Shown: in pieces, positions 34,878 through 43,631 of the stretch | How positions within the stretch are numbered: position 1 is the first letter of the stretch | Layout of the letters: every line of letters begins with the position of its first letter | Assembly (NCBI GenBank): GCA_004213885.1 | Contig: SGYL01000002.1 | Coordinates: 85,603-129,442, forward strand | Source of the DNA: Alphaproteobacteria bacterium | GTDB taxonomy: Bacteria > Pseudomonadota > Alphaproteobacteria > Puniceispirillales > Marisalimonadaceae | DNA: 43,840 nucleotides | Reading direction: 5' to 3' | The notes under the pieces: generated by a model | Seen by the model: the letters and a program-made list of their open reading frames with translations, nothing else | The model's database searches: none | What the model was told of the DNA's origin: nothing | Program-made: the position numbers and the translations under genes

Positions 34878-36743
34878 ATGGAAAAAAATGTTGATGTAAT
34901 AGTAGTAGGTGGCGGTCATGCTGGAATTGAGGCCTCAAGTGCTATAGCTAGGCTCGGTTGTAAGGTATTATTAATTACGTTAAAAAAAAATCAAATTGGT
35001 GAGATGTCCTGTAATCCAGCTATAGGAGGTCTTGGCAAAGGTCACTTAGTAAGAGAAATTGATGCATTAGATGGTGTTATGGGCAGAGCTATAGATCAGT
35101 CTGGTATTCAGTTTAGAATGTTAAACAGATCTAAGGGGCCTGCAGTTCATGGACCGAGATCTCAGGCTGATAGAAGTTTATACAAAAAAAGTGTTCAAGA
35201 AATACTACTAAATCAGCAAAAAATTAGAGTTATTGAAGGATTTGTCGATGATTTAATAATTAACAATCAAAAAATTAAAGGCGTCGTTTTAGATAATGAT
35301 AAAAAATTTTTTTGTAGTTCATTAGTTATTACTACTGGCACATTTCTTGGTGGAAAAATATTTGTTGGTAAAGAAACATTTGAGGCTGGACGCTTAGGAG
35401 ACAAATCATCTTCTAAACTTTCTCAAAAGATAAGAAATCTAGGTTTTCCATTAGGTCGCCTTAAAACAGGAACACCCCCAAGACTAGTAAAAAATACAAT
35501 TGATTGGGATTTAATTGAACCACAATCGGCTGATGAAAACCCTGTTCCATTTTCATACTTAACTTCTAAAATAGAAGTCCCTCAAATTAAATGTGGAATA
35601 ACAAGAACAACTGAGAAAACACACAATATTATCGAAGAAAATTTAAAAAAATCACCTGTTTTTTCAGGTTCAATAAAAGGTCATGGGCCTCGATATTGTC
35701 CTAGTATAGAAGATAAAGTTAATAGATTTAAGGACAAAAAAACTCATCAGGTCTTTTTAGAGCCTGAGGGGTTGGATAGCGATTTAGTATATCCTAATGG
35801 AATTTCAACAAGTTTACCAAAAGAAATTCAAGAAAAATTTATTAGAACTATACCAGGTTTAAAGAATGTAAAGATAAAACAGTATGGTTATGCCGTTGAA
35901 TATGATTATATAGATCCCAGGTCTCTAAAATATACTTTAGAGTCAAAAAAGATAAAAAACTTATTTTTTGCTGGACAAATAAATGGAACGACAGGTTATG
36001 AAGAAGCAGCTGCACAAGGCTTAGTTGCTGGTGTAAATAGTGCGTTAAAAGCTAAAAAATCTAATTTAAAATTTTTATTAAATAGAACCGAAAGTTACAT
36101 TGGTGTCATGATAGACGATTTGGTCACTCGAGGCGCGCCTGAGCCCTATAGAATGTTTACTTCAAGAGCTGAATACAGATTATTATTAAGATCTGACAAT
36201 GCTGACCAAAGATTAACTGATAAAGCAATTAGTTTTGGGATAGTTAGTAATAAAAGAAAAAAAAAGTGGTTAACTAAAAAGAAATCTTTAAAGGACCTTA
36301 AACAATATGTAATGAATTTGAAATTAAATACTGAACAATTAAAAGAAATAGGAATAAAAGCTTTAAAAAATGGTAACATACCTTCAGTTCACAATTTAAT
36401 TACGGGAAACAAAGTCTCGCTAGAGAAAATAATTACAAACTTTGAACCAAAAAATCAATTCTCAATTGATTGTATAAATCAAATCGAAATAGACATTAAA
36501 TATGATATTTACATTAAACGTCAGCTTAATGATATTAAGCAATTTGAATCAGAACAACAAACATTGATACCTAAAGAGATAAGCTATAGGCAAATTAAAG
36601 GATTATCAAACGAATCTATTGATATTTTAAATCAACATAAGCCAGAAACTATCAGGCAAGCTTCACTATTGCCAGGTTTTACATCATCTGCCGTATTTTT
36701 ACTGTTATATCACATCAAAAATAAAAAAACTAAATTAGCTTAA
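34878..36743 (+). CDS. mnmG: tRNA uridine 5-carboxymethylaminomethyl modification enzyme MnmG (GidA)
   Basis: This 621-residue FAD protein partners MnmE. The Rossmann motif [18 protein letters not shown] is at the N-terminus, followed by [23 protein letters not shown] and [33 protein letters not shown] and [16 protein letters not shown] are also present. Length is normal. It starts at the base after the mnmE stop, and its TAA shares a base with the rsmG ATG. Confidence 0.98.
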   Translation: MEKNVDVIVVGGGHAGIEASSAIARLGCKVLLITLKKNQIGEMSCNPAIGGLGKGHLVREIDALDGVMGRAIDQSGIQFRMLNRSKGPAVHGPRSQADRSLYKKSVQEILLNQQKIRVIEGFVDDLIINNQKIKGVVLDNDKKFFCSSLVITTGTFLGGKIFVGKETFEAGRLGDKSSSKLSQKIRNLGFPLGRLKTGTPPRLVKNTIDWDLIEPQSADENPVPFSYLTSKIEVPQIKCGITRTTEKTHNIIEENLKKSPVFSGSIKGHGPRYCPSIEDKVNRFKDKKTHQVFLEPEGLDSDLVYPNGISTSLPKEIQEKFIRTIPGLKNVKIKQYGYAVEYDYIDPRSLKYTLESKKIKNLFFAGQINGTTGYEEAAAQGLVAGVNSALKAKKSNLKFLLNRTESYIGVMIDDLVTRGAPEPYRMFTSRAEYRLLLRSDNADQRLTDKAISFGIVSNKRKKKWLTKKKSLKDLKQYVMNLKLNTEQLKEIGIKALKNGNIPSVHNLITGNKVSLEKIITNFEPKNQFSIDCINQIEIDIKYDIYIKRQLNDIKQFESEQQTLIPKEISYRQIKGLSNESIDILNQHKPETIRQASLLPGFTSSAVFLLLYHIKNKKTKLA

Positions 36744-37390
36744 TGAAGGAAAATTTTTCTAACTTAAAAAAACATATAAATGTTTCACATGAAACATTAG
36801 AAAAGCTAGCTATATATTTTGATCTTTTAAATATTTGGCAAAAAAAAATGAATTTAGTTAGTAAAAATTCTTTGGAAAATGCAGAAACACGACATTTTTT
36901 AGATTCTGGTCAATTATATATTTTCTGCAAAAATTTAAATGGTAACATAATTGATTTTGGAACTGGCGCTGGATTCCCGGGAGCGGTTCTATCAATTCTA
37001 GGTGCCTCACAAATTTTTTTAATAGAATCAAACCAGAAAAAATGTAATTTTTTAACAAAATTAAAAAAAGAGACCAATAGTAATTTCAACATTATTAATT
37101 CAAGAATTGAAAACTTAGATTTTTTAGAACCATCTTTAATTGTATCAAGGGCCTTAACATCCACAAAAAATTTACTACTTCTCTCTATTGATCATATGCT
37201 TAAATCAAAAAAAATAAAATCTAGGAAAGATGCTATAAAAAATCTTCCTAACCTATTGTTTTTAAAGGGAAAAACCTTTAAATATGAATTAAACGATATA
37301 CCTGAAAATCTAAAAATACAATTTCAAACTTTTCCCTCTATTACAAGTGCAGAAAGTAGAATTTTGTTGTATAGTAAAAATATTTTATGA
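36743..37390 (+). CDS. rsmG: 16S rRNA (guanine(527)-N7)-methyltransferase
   Basis: This 215-residue methyltransferase (GidB) methylates G527 in the 530 loop of 16S rRNA. The SAM-binding motif FGTGAGFPGAVLSIL is near 72 and IESNQKKCNFLTKL near 95. VSRALTS near 135 is the later family motif. It overlaps mnmG by one base and parA by four (ATGA). A near-consensus parS occupies codons 13-18 (N-V-S-H-E-T). Confidence 0.95.
   Translation: MKENFSNLKKHINVSHETLEKLAIYFDLLNIWQKKMNLVSKNSLENAETRHFLDSGQLYIFCKNLNGNIIDFGTGAGFPGAVLSILGASQIFLIESNQKKCNFLTKLKKETNSNFNIINSRIENLDFLEPSLIVSRALTSTKNLLLLSIDHMLKSKKIKSRKDAIKNLPNLLFLKGKTFKYELNDIPENLKIQFQTFPSITSAESRILLYSKNIL
36781..36796. promoter_or_regulatory. Second parS-like site, inside rsmG
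   Basis: TGTTTCACATGAAACA matches the 16-bp parS consensus at 15 of 16 positions, with a G to A change at position 9. It lies in codons for V-S-H-E-T. The core is no longer the CACGTG centre, so ParB affinity may be lower. Confidence 0.7.
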
Positions 37391-38175
37391 CTTTATTTAA
37401 CACTAATATTATTGCAATAGCTAATCAAAAAGGTGGTGTTGGAAAGACAACAACTGTCATTAACCTTGCTACTGCAATGGCTGCATGTAATAAAAAAGTC
37501 TTAATTATTGATTCAGATCCTCAAGGAAATGCAAGTACTGGTTTGGGTTTAGATAAAACAGTTCTTAAAAATAGTTTTTATGATTTAATTAGAGGTGATA
37601 TTTCGATTAATGAAGTAATTGTTAAAACTCAAATTCCTAATTTATTTATAATTCCTACTTCTATGGATTTAGCTGTAGTTGAACAAGAATTTGTTAATAT
37701 AGAAAAAAGAGAGGAAAGATTAAAAAAAGAAATTGAAAAACTTAATACACCTTTTGATTATATTTTGATTGATTGTCCACCATCCTTAGGTCTTTTAACT
37801 TTAAATGCATTAGTAGCATGTAAAAATTTGTTAGTACCTTTGCAGGTTGAATTTTATGCTTTAGAGGGTTTAACACAACTAATGGAAACAGTTAATCAAA
37901 TTAAAAATAATTATAACAATTTATTAACTTTACAAGGTATAGTTTTAACAATGTATGATAAAAGAAACAAGATATCTGAATTGGTAGCATGTGACGTCAA
38001 AAATTTTTTTAAAGAAAAGGTTTATAAAACTATTATTCCAAGAAATGTAAAAATATCTGAAGCTCCTAGCCATGGGATGCCAATTTTAATGTATGATATT
38101 TCATGTTCAGGTTCTCAAGCTTATGCATCGCTTGCAGCAGAAATAATTAATCAGGAGAACAAGTTAAATGGCTAA
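37387..38175 (+). CDS. parA: Chromosome partitioning ATPase ParA
   Basis: This 262-residue ParA has the deviant Walker A KGGVGKTTT in IIAIANQKGGVGKTTTVINL, then LIIDSDPQGNASTGLG and IDCPPSLGLLTLNAL. It drives segregation of ParB-parS complexes using a nucleoid-bound ATPase cycle. The ATG overlaps the rsmG stop as ATGA and its stop overlaps parB by 8 bp. Confidence 0.97.
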   Translation: MTLFNTNIIAIANQKGGVGKTTTVINLATAMAACNKKVLIIDSDPQGNASTGLGLDKTVLKNSFYDLIRGDISINEVIVKTQIPNLFIIPTSMDLAVVEQEFVNIEKREERLKKEIEKLNTPFDYILIDCPPSLGLLTLNALVACKNLLVPLQVEFYALEGLTQLMETVNQIKNNYNNLLTLQGIVLTMYDKRNKISELVACDVKNFFKEKVYKTIIPRNVKISEAPSHGMPILMYDISCSGSQAYASLAAEIINQENKLNG

Positions 38176-39031
38176 AATTAGTAAAAAAAAACCATTGGGA
38201 AGAGGATTATCAAGTTTATTGGGAGATAATATAAATGTTGATAATTTAACTAATCTAAATAAAAAAAACAATTTGAGTGTTGTACCAATTGATCACTTGT
38301 CAGCAGGATCGTGGCAGGTCCGAAAAATGTTTGATGAAACTGAACTACATAGCCTTTCACAATCTATAAAAAATAATGGAATATTTCAACCTATAGTTGT
38401 GGTTTCTGATAAAGAAGAGAAAGGTAAATACAAAATTGTAGCTGGAGAACGTCGTTGGAGAGCAGCACAATTAGCAAATATTCATGAAGTTCCAATTATT
38501 TTAAGAGATGATTTGTCATCAGATAAAATTGTAGAAATATCTTTACTAGAAAATTTAGAGAGATCCGACTTAAATCCTATAGAAGAGGCAAAAGGTTATG
38601 AAGATCTAGTGAATAAGTATAATTATACTCAAGAAAAAGTTGCTAAAATTTTCAGTAAGTCTAGACCTTACATAACTAATTTTTTAAGGTTACTTACATT
38701 ACCTGATGAAATTAAATCTTTTATTGTTGATGGAAAAATTTCCGTAGGCCATGCAAGAGCTATAATAAATAGTGATAATTCATTAGAATTAGCAAGAAAT
38801 ATAATTAAAAAAGGATTATCAGTTAGAGAAGTTGAAAAACTACTTAAAAAGCCTAAGAAATCTGAAAATACATCTGAGCTTCACAAATATTTAGATATTG
38901 AAAATGAATTATCTAGTAAAATTGGTCTTAAAACAAAGATTTTATTTAATAAAGAGAAAAAAAATGGATCTTTAATCATTAAATTTAAAAATTTAGATCA
39001 ATTAGAGTACATTATGAAAAAATTTAATTAG
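38168..39031 (+). CDS. parB: Chromosome partitioning protein ParB
   Basis: This 287-residue ParB starts with the GRGLSSLLGD motif (about 12-21) that binds ParA. The CTP-binding domain carries GERRWRAAQ near 98 and ENLERSDLNPIEEA near 129. A central helix-turn-helix (about 145-180, including FSKSRPYITNFLRLLTLP) binds parS. A short C-terminal dimerisation domain ends the protein. It is slightly short for the family. Its last 8 bp overlap the 3' end of convergent holA. Confidence 0.97.
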   Translation: MAKISKKKPLGRGLSSLLGDNINVDNLTNLNKKNNLSVVPIDHLSAGSWQVRKMFDETELHSLSQSIKNNGIFQPIVVVSDKEEKGKYKIVAGERRWRAAQLANIHEVPIILRDDLSSDKIVEISLLENLERSDLNPIEEAKGYEDLVNKYNYTQEKVAKIFSKSRPYITNFLRLLTLPDEIKSFIVDGKISVGHARAIINSDNSLELARNIIKKGLSVREVEKLLKKPKKSENTSELHKYLDIENELSSKIGLKTKILFNKEKKNGSLIIKFKNLDQLEYIMKKFN

Positions 39032-40061
39032 GTTTAATTTTTATTTTAAAACAAAAATATAAAAATAATTGATTTAAAAAAATATACTCATATTCTTTTT
39101 TTGATTTACAGTTTAATTCTGTTTTAAATAAAAAATACAAACATTCATCAATATTACTTAAAGTCCAAAAATCTAACATTTTAAAAAAAACAGCATGCTC
39201 TTTATAAAAAATATTTAAAGATTTATTATTTACTATTTCATTTTTTGTTAGACCATTTTCTCTCATATTTATGCATTTTTGTAACAATTTGAGTTTAGAC
39301 TTTATTAAATATAATATGGAGCTACTAGAAAAATTAATACGTTCAAAATTTTTTAATAAATTTATAGATTCATAGTATTTTCCTATCATTAATTTATTAA
39401 TCATTTCAAAAATGGTTTCATCATTATTGTCATCAATGAGATGTAATAGTTGATCAAAATTCATATTCCCATTTTTATTTTGAAGTCTAATTTTTTCAAA
39501 AGTATTTTGAATTATTTTAGAGTCTTTTGAAAATTTATTTGTTAATTCATTTATTTGTGATTCATCTAAGTTTAAATTAAAATTTACCAATTGTTTCTTT
39601 AATTTATTTTTTACATCATCTTCATTTTCTTCATAACAAGCAAAACAAAGTGCATTTTTGCTGTTTATTAATTTTTTGGATAAAACGTCAGATTGTTTAA
39701 ATAAGTAGCTTATAATTATTAGTTGAACTTCACTAATTTCTGAAAAATTAAGTTCAGTAAATATTTTAGTAATATCATTTTTTTTTTCACCTTGTCTTAT
39801 ATCGACTATTATTGTTTTTTTTGTATTAAATACAGAAATTGAATTTAATTCATCAAAAAAAGCTTCAGCATTAGTTAATAATTTGTTTTCATCAAAATAA
39901 TTTGTAATGAAAGGATTATCCAAATCAACTTCTAAATTTTTTTTTAACTTAGAATAACAAATGTCAATCAAACCAAGATTATTTCCAAAGATGTAAAAAA
40001 TATTGAAAGAGTCATCAATTTTATTTGAAAATATATTTTTATTTAATGGATTAATTTTCAC
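39024..40061 (-). CDS. holA: DNA polymerase III delta subunit
   Basis: This 345-residue clamp-loader subunit opens with MKINPLNKNIFSNKIDDSF and FNIFYIFGNNLGLIDICYSK. Sequence is divergent and rich in lysine and asparagine, but the pattern and length match HolA. The order leuS-lptE-holA facing parB supports the call. The start is GTG at 40061, overlapping lptE by 11 bp; an AAA-type fold without a functional P-loop is expected for delta. Confidence 0.87.
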   Translation of the reverse strand: MKINPLNKNIFSNKIDDSFNIFYIFGNNLGLIDICYSKLKKNLEVDLDNPFITNYFDENKLLTNAEAFFDELNSISVFNTKKTIIVDIRQGEKKNDITKIFTELNFSEISEVQLIIISYLFKQSDVLSKKLINSKNALCFACYEENEDDVKNKLKKQLVNFNLNLDESQINELTNKFSKDSKIIQNTFEKIRLQNKNGNMNFDQLLHLIDDNNDETIFEMINKLMIGKYYESINLLKNFERINFSSSSILYLIKSKLKLLQKCINMRENGLTKNEIVNNKSLNIFYKEHAVFFKMLDFWTLSNIDECLYFLFKTELNCKSKKEYEYIFLNQLFLYFCFKIKIKPN

Positions 40062-40515
40062 TAGTATAAGTATTCAATAAGATTTTTCTATATAATTTAG
40101 AAGCTAAATACTTTGCTATTCTTTCTTTTGCAAAATTATTATTTTCATCAACACTATATAATGATGAAACGCTGCCAGTATTTATGGAACTTGAAATACT
40201 ACCTGTCTTAATAATTTTAGAATTTATTTTATTAAATATTTTAAAATCAACAGTTCCTTTTATTATATTTAGTTTATTGTTACCTTTTTTTGAAAGAGCT
40301 TCACTCGTATCAAATGATAAATTTGTTTCTACAATAAACTTAGCTAAATTTTTATCATAAGTTTTTAAGTTATTATTAAATTGATGCTTTAATATTAATG
40401 AGTATTTATCCTGCTGGACAACAAGATTTACCAATGGCGGATTTTTGTTCACATTGTTTATGTTACTACATCCAAAGAATAACAATATAATAGAAATCAA
40501 TGAAATAATTTTCAT
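40051..40515 (-). CDS. lptE: LPS-assembly lipoprotein LptE
   Basis: This 154-residue lipoprotein has a signal peptide ending FFGC, with Cys16 lipidated. The body is beta-rich and ends with a helix (ERIAKYLASKLYRKILLNTY), as LptE proteins do. LptE plugs the LptD barrel that inserts LPS in the outer membrane. The main support is synteny, because lptE sits between leuS and holA in most proteobacteria. Its ATG overlaps the leuS stop (ATGA). Its stop overlaps the holA GTG by 11 bp. Confidence 0.85.
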   Translation of the reverse strand: MKIISLISIILLFFGCSNINNVNKNPPLVNLVVQQDKYSLILKHQFNNNLKTYDKNLAKFIVETNLSFDTSEALSKKGNNKLNIIKGTVDFKIFNKINSKIIKTGSISSSINTGSVSSLYSVDENNNFAKERIAKYLASKLYRKILLNTYTSEN

Positions 40516-43061
40516 AAAACAATATTAATAATTTTGTGTGGAATATAAATAACTTTTTTCGGAGTTTCTGTTAAAAATTTGATTATGTTTTGATGATTCA
40601 ATGCCAAATTCTTAACCTCCTTCGTACTTAAAGATTTTGATATTTTTATTTCAGCTCTTCTTTTGCCGTTAATTTGAATTGGAAGTGTAATATAATTGTC
40701 ATTCAAATATTTTAAATCAACTTTAGGCCAAGGTGCATCTGAAATAGATTTTTTATTTCCTAACATTTCCCAAGCTTCTTCACATATATGAGGACATATT
40801 GGATTTAATATAATCAGGAAATTAGAAATACAAAATTTTAAAATAATTTTATTATTATTTGTTAGAGATTTATAAAAATTAAGTTCATTGAACAAAGTTC
40901 TAATATTTGCGATAGCTATATTAAAATGAAAATTGTCAATTGCTTGAGTGACATTTTTAATTGTTTTATAAGTACACAAAAAAATATTAAAATCGTGATC
41001 AGTATTGTAGTTTATTTTTTTGTATGGAATATCCTTATAATCATCATTAATTAATAATTGCCAGACTTTATTTAAAAATCTTGAAGCTCCTTCAACACCT
41101 TCATCTGTCCACTCCATATCTCTTTGCGGTGGAGAATCAGATAAAATAAAAAATCTAGCAGTGTCTGATCCAAATGTATCAACGATGGTATTAGGATCAA
41201 TAACGTTCTTTTTTGATTTACTCATTTTTTCAATTCTTCCAGATGACACTTCATCTTTTTTATCAATTGTAAAAAATTTATCATTTATTTTTATGACATC
41301 TTTTGGAAACATCCATTCATTACGACTATTTTTATATGTTTGGTGACAAACCATTCCCTGAGTTTGTAAAGACTTAAAAGGTTCATTAAGATTGATTAAA
41401 TTTAACTTATTCATCGCTTTTATAAAAAATCTTGAATATAAAAGATGTAATACAGCATGCTCAATTCCACCAATATATTGATCAACAGGCAACCAATAAT
41501 CACTATTATTTTTATTAATTGCATCGTTAAAATTAGGATCTGTAAATCTTGCAAAATACCAACTGGACTCAAAAAAAGTGTCAAAAGTATCACTTTCTCT
41601 TTTTGCACTCTGTAAACATTTAGGACATTTAACATTAATCCAATCAGATTGATTTAAAAGAGGGTTTCCAGATTTTTTTAAATCAATTTTATCTGGGAGT
41701 TTTACTGGTAGATCTTTTTCAGGTACAGTTTGTGGCCCACATTTGTCACAGTAAATAATTGGAATTGGACAACCCCAATATCTTTGTCTAGACACTCCCC
41801 AGTCTTTTAATCTGTAATTAATAGTTCTTGAACCTAAGTTTAATTTCTCTAGCTCTTTAATAGAAACTTCTTTTGCTTTTTCAATAGTAAGACCATTTAA
41901 AAAATCTGAATTTACTAAGTAACCATTTTCAGTATAGGCGCTTTCTAATTTATTTTTTCTTACATGATTTTTTTCATTGCTCACGACCTCAATAATTTCA
42001 AGATTATATTTTTTAGCAAAATCAAAATCTCTTTGATCATGTGCAGGGCATCCAAAAACTGCTCCAGTTCCGTAATCAGCTAGAACAAAATTAGCAATAA
42101 AGATTGGAATAAGTTTATTTTTTAAAAACGGATGAGATGCTTTAAGAGGTATTTTAATACCAATTTTTTCAATTTTATCTATATTTTGTTCATTAGTGTT
42201 TTTTAAGTTTAATTTGTTAATTTCTTTGTTTATTTCAGGATAATCTTTTTTTAGTTTATCAACTAATTTATGTTCAGGTGATAAAGCAATAAAGGAAGCA
42301 CCAAATAAAGTGTCTGGTCTAGTTGAGAAAACAGTAACTTTTTCATTTATTTTGTTTATATTAAAATCTACATACGCACCAAAACTTTTCCCTATCCAGT
42401 TTTTTTGCATTAATTTTACTTTTTCTGGCCAATTTTTAAGAGAGTTTAGGTCTTCTAGAAGTTCTTCAGCAAAATCAGTAATTTTTAAAAACCAACCTTT
42501 CATTTTCTTTTTTTCAATTATGGCATCAGATCTCCAACCCCTACCGTCAATTACCTGCTCGTTTGCAAGAACAGTTTGTTCTACAGGATCCCAATTTACA
42601 ATTGTTTCTTTTTGATAAGCTAAACCTTTTTTGTAAAATTCTATAAAAATTTTTTGTTCATGTTTGTAGTACTCAGAATCGCAGGTTGAGAGTTCTTTAC
42701 TCCAATCATATGATAACCCCATTTTTTTTAATTGAGTTTTCATATTTTTGATATTTTTTTCTGTCCAAGTTTTAGGATGGACATTATTTGAAATTGCAGC
42801 ATTTTCGGCGGGTAATCCAAAAGAATCCCAACCCATTGGATGTAAAACGTTATATCCCCTTGCTCTTTTATATCTTGCTACAAGATCTCCAAGTGTATAA
42901 TTCCTAACATGACCCATGTGGATATCGCCTGAAGGATACGGGAACATTTCTAAAACATAATATTTTTTAAAATTTTTATTTATCTTAGATGAAAACGTTT
43001 TATTAGTTTCCCAGAAATTTTGCCATTTTTTTTCGATTTTAGATGGATTATATTTTGACAC
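40512..43061 (-). CDS. leuS: Leucyl-tRNA synthetase
   Basis: This 849-residue class I synthetase charges tRNA-Leu. The HIGH motif is HMGH in SGDIHMGHVRNYTLGD near 44-50. The CP1 editing domain shows FSTRPDTLFGASFIAL and FGCPAHDQRDFDFA, retaining the threonine-rich and Asp features. KMSKSKKN lies near 618. The C-terminal domain has VIYIPHKIINIVL. A zinc-type pair CDKC ... KCPKC lies near 440-480. The start is GTG at 43061, 15 bp after the DUF3576 stop. Confidence 0.97.
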   Translation of the reverse strand: MSKYNPSKIEKKWQNFWETNKTFSSKINKNFKKYYVLEMFPYPSGDIHMGHVRNYTLGDLVARYKRARGYNVLHPMGWDSFGLPAENAAISNNVHPKTWTEKNIKNMKTQLKKMGLSYDWSKELSTCDSEYYKHEQKIFIEFYKKGLAYQKETIVNWDPVEQTVLANEQVIDGRGWRSDAIIEKKKMKGWFLKITDFAEELLEDLNSLKNWPEKVKLMQKNWIGKSFGAYVDFNINKINEKVTVFSTRPDTLFGASFIALSPEHKLVDKLKKDYPEINKEINKLNLKNTNEQNIDKIEKIGIKIPLKASHPFLKNKLIPIFIANFVLADYGTGAVFGCPAHDQRDFDFAKKYNLEIIEVVSNEKNHVRKNKLESAYTENGYLVNSDFLNGLTIEKAKEVSIKELEKLNLGSRTINYRLKDWGVSRQRYWGCPIPIIYCDKCGPQTVPEKDLPVKLPDKIDLKKSGNPLLNQSDWINVKCPKCLQSAKRESDTFDTFFESSWYFARFTDPNFNDAINKNNSDYWLPVDQYIGGIEHAVLHLLYSRFFIKAMNKLNLINLNEPFKSLQTQGMVCHQTYKNSRNEWMFPKDVIKINDKFFTIDKKDEVSSGRIEKMSKSKKNVIDPNTIVDTFGSDTARFFILSDSPPQRDMEWTDEGVEGASRFLNKVWQLLINDDYKDIPYKKINYNTDHDFNIFLCTYKTIKNVTQAIDNFHFNIAIANIRTLFNELNFYKSLTNNNKIILKFCISNFLIILNPICPHICEEAWEMLGNKKSISDAPWPKVDLKYLNDNYITLPIQINGKRRAEIKISKSLSTKEVKNLALNHQNIIKFLTETPKKVIYIPHKIINIVL

Positions 43062-43076
43062 AAAAAAACTCAGAAA

Positions 43077-43538
43077 TTACTTTAATTTATTTTGTATTCT
43101 AAGTACCCTAGCTTTTGTTAAGATTAAGTCTTCAATTTTTCGAGAAAGTACTATATCCTCTGAAATTTCATTTTTTTTATTTTTGATATAGGCTTTTATA
43201 TTAATACCTTCTGACCTTAAATCTCTAGACTTTATCAAAGCTGTTAATTTTATTTGTTGATTATTTTTTTTAAACCATTCCGTTACTATAATTCCACCAA
43301 AAGCATCAGTGGATTGAAATGGAGCAAATGATAATACGTCTAAACTAGCTCTCCATAAAAAAGAATTTACATAGAATTTTTCTGATTGACCGTCCCTATT
43401 TAAAAAATCATCGATGGTAATACCTTTAGATGCATCTTTACTAAATAAACCGGGTTCAGGTTTTTTTGTTACAACCTCGTTATTCGAAGAACATGAAGAA
43501 AGTATTAATAATAGGAATATAATTTTAAAGAGCTTCAT
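43077..43538 (-). CDS. DUF3576 family lipoprotein
   Basis: This 153-residue lipoprotein has a signal peptide ending LSSC, with Cys16 lipidated. Residues about 50-110 carry the DUF3576 pattern VNSFLWRASLDVLSFAPFQSTDAFGGIIVTEWF. Such proteins are common immediately upstream of leuS in alphaproteobacteria, consistent with the family call. Function is unknown. It starts at ATG 43538 and shares a transcript with leuS, lptE and holA. The preceding 43 bp hold its probable promoter, after the porin terminator. Confidence 0.9.
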   Translation of the reverse strand: MKLFKIIFLLLILSSCSSNNEVVTKKPEPGLFSKDASKGITIDDFLNRDGQSEKFYVNSFLWRASLDVLSFAPFQSTDAFGGIIVTEWFKKNNQQIKLTALIKSRDLRSEGINIKAYIKNKKNEISEDIVLSRKIEDLILTKARVLRIQNKLK

Positions 43539-43581
43539 AATTAGAATTAATATAATCCTAATTCATGAAATGTAAAACAAA

Positions 43582-43609
43582 AAAAGGGATAACTTAAGTT
43601 ATCCCTTTT
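43582..43609 (-). terminator. Intrinsic terminator of the porin gene
   Basis: A perfect 28-bp palindrome forms a 12-bp stem around a TTAA loop, with GGG/CCC in the stem. On the minus strand it is followed by seven T residues, then G and TTTT. It lies 22 bp after the porin stop. This is the only convincing intrinsic terminator I see, which fits a highly expressed gene. Confidence 0.93.
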
Positions 43610-43631
43610 AAATTTAAATAACTGTATCTTA

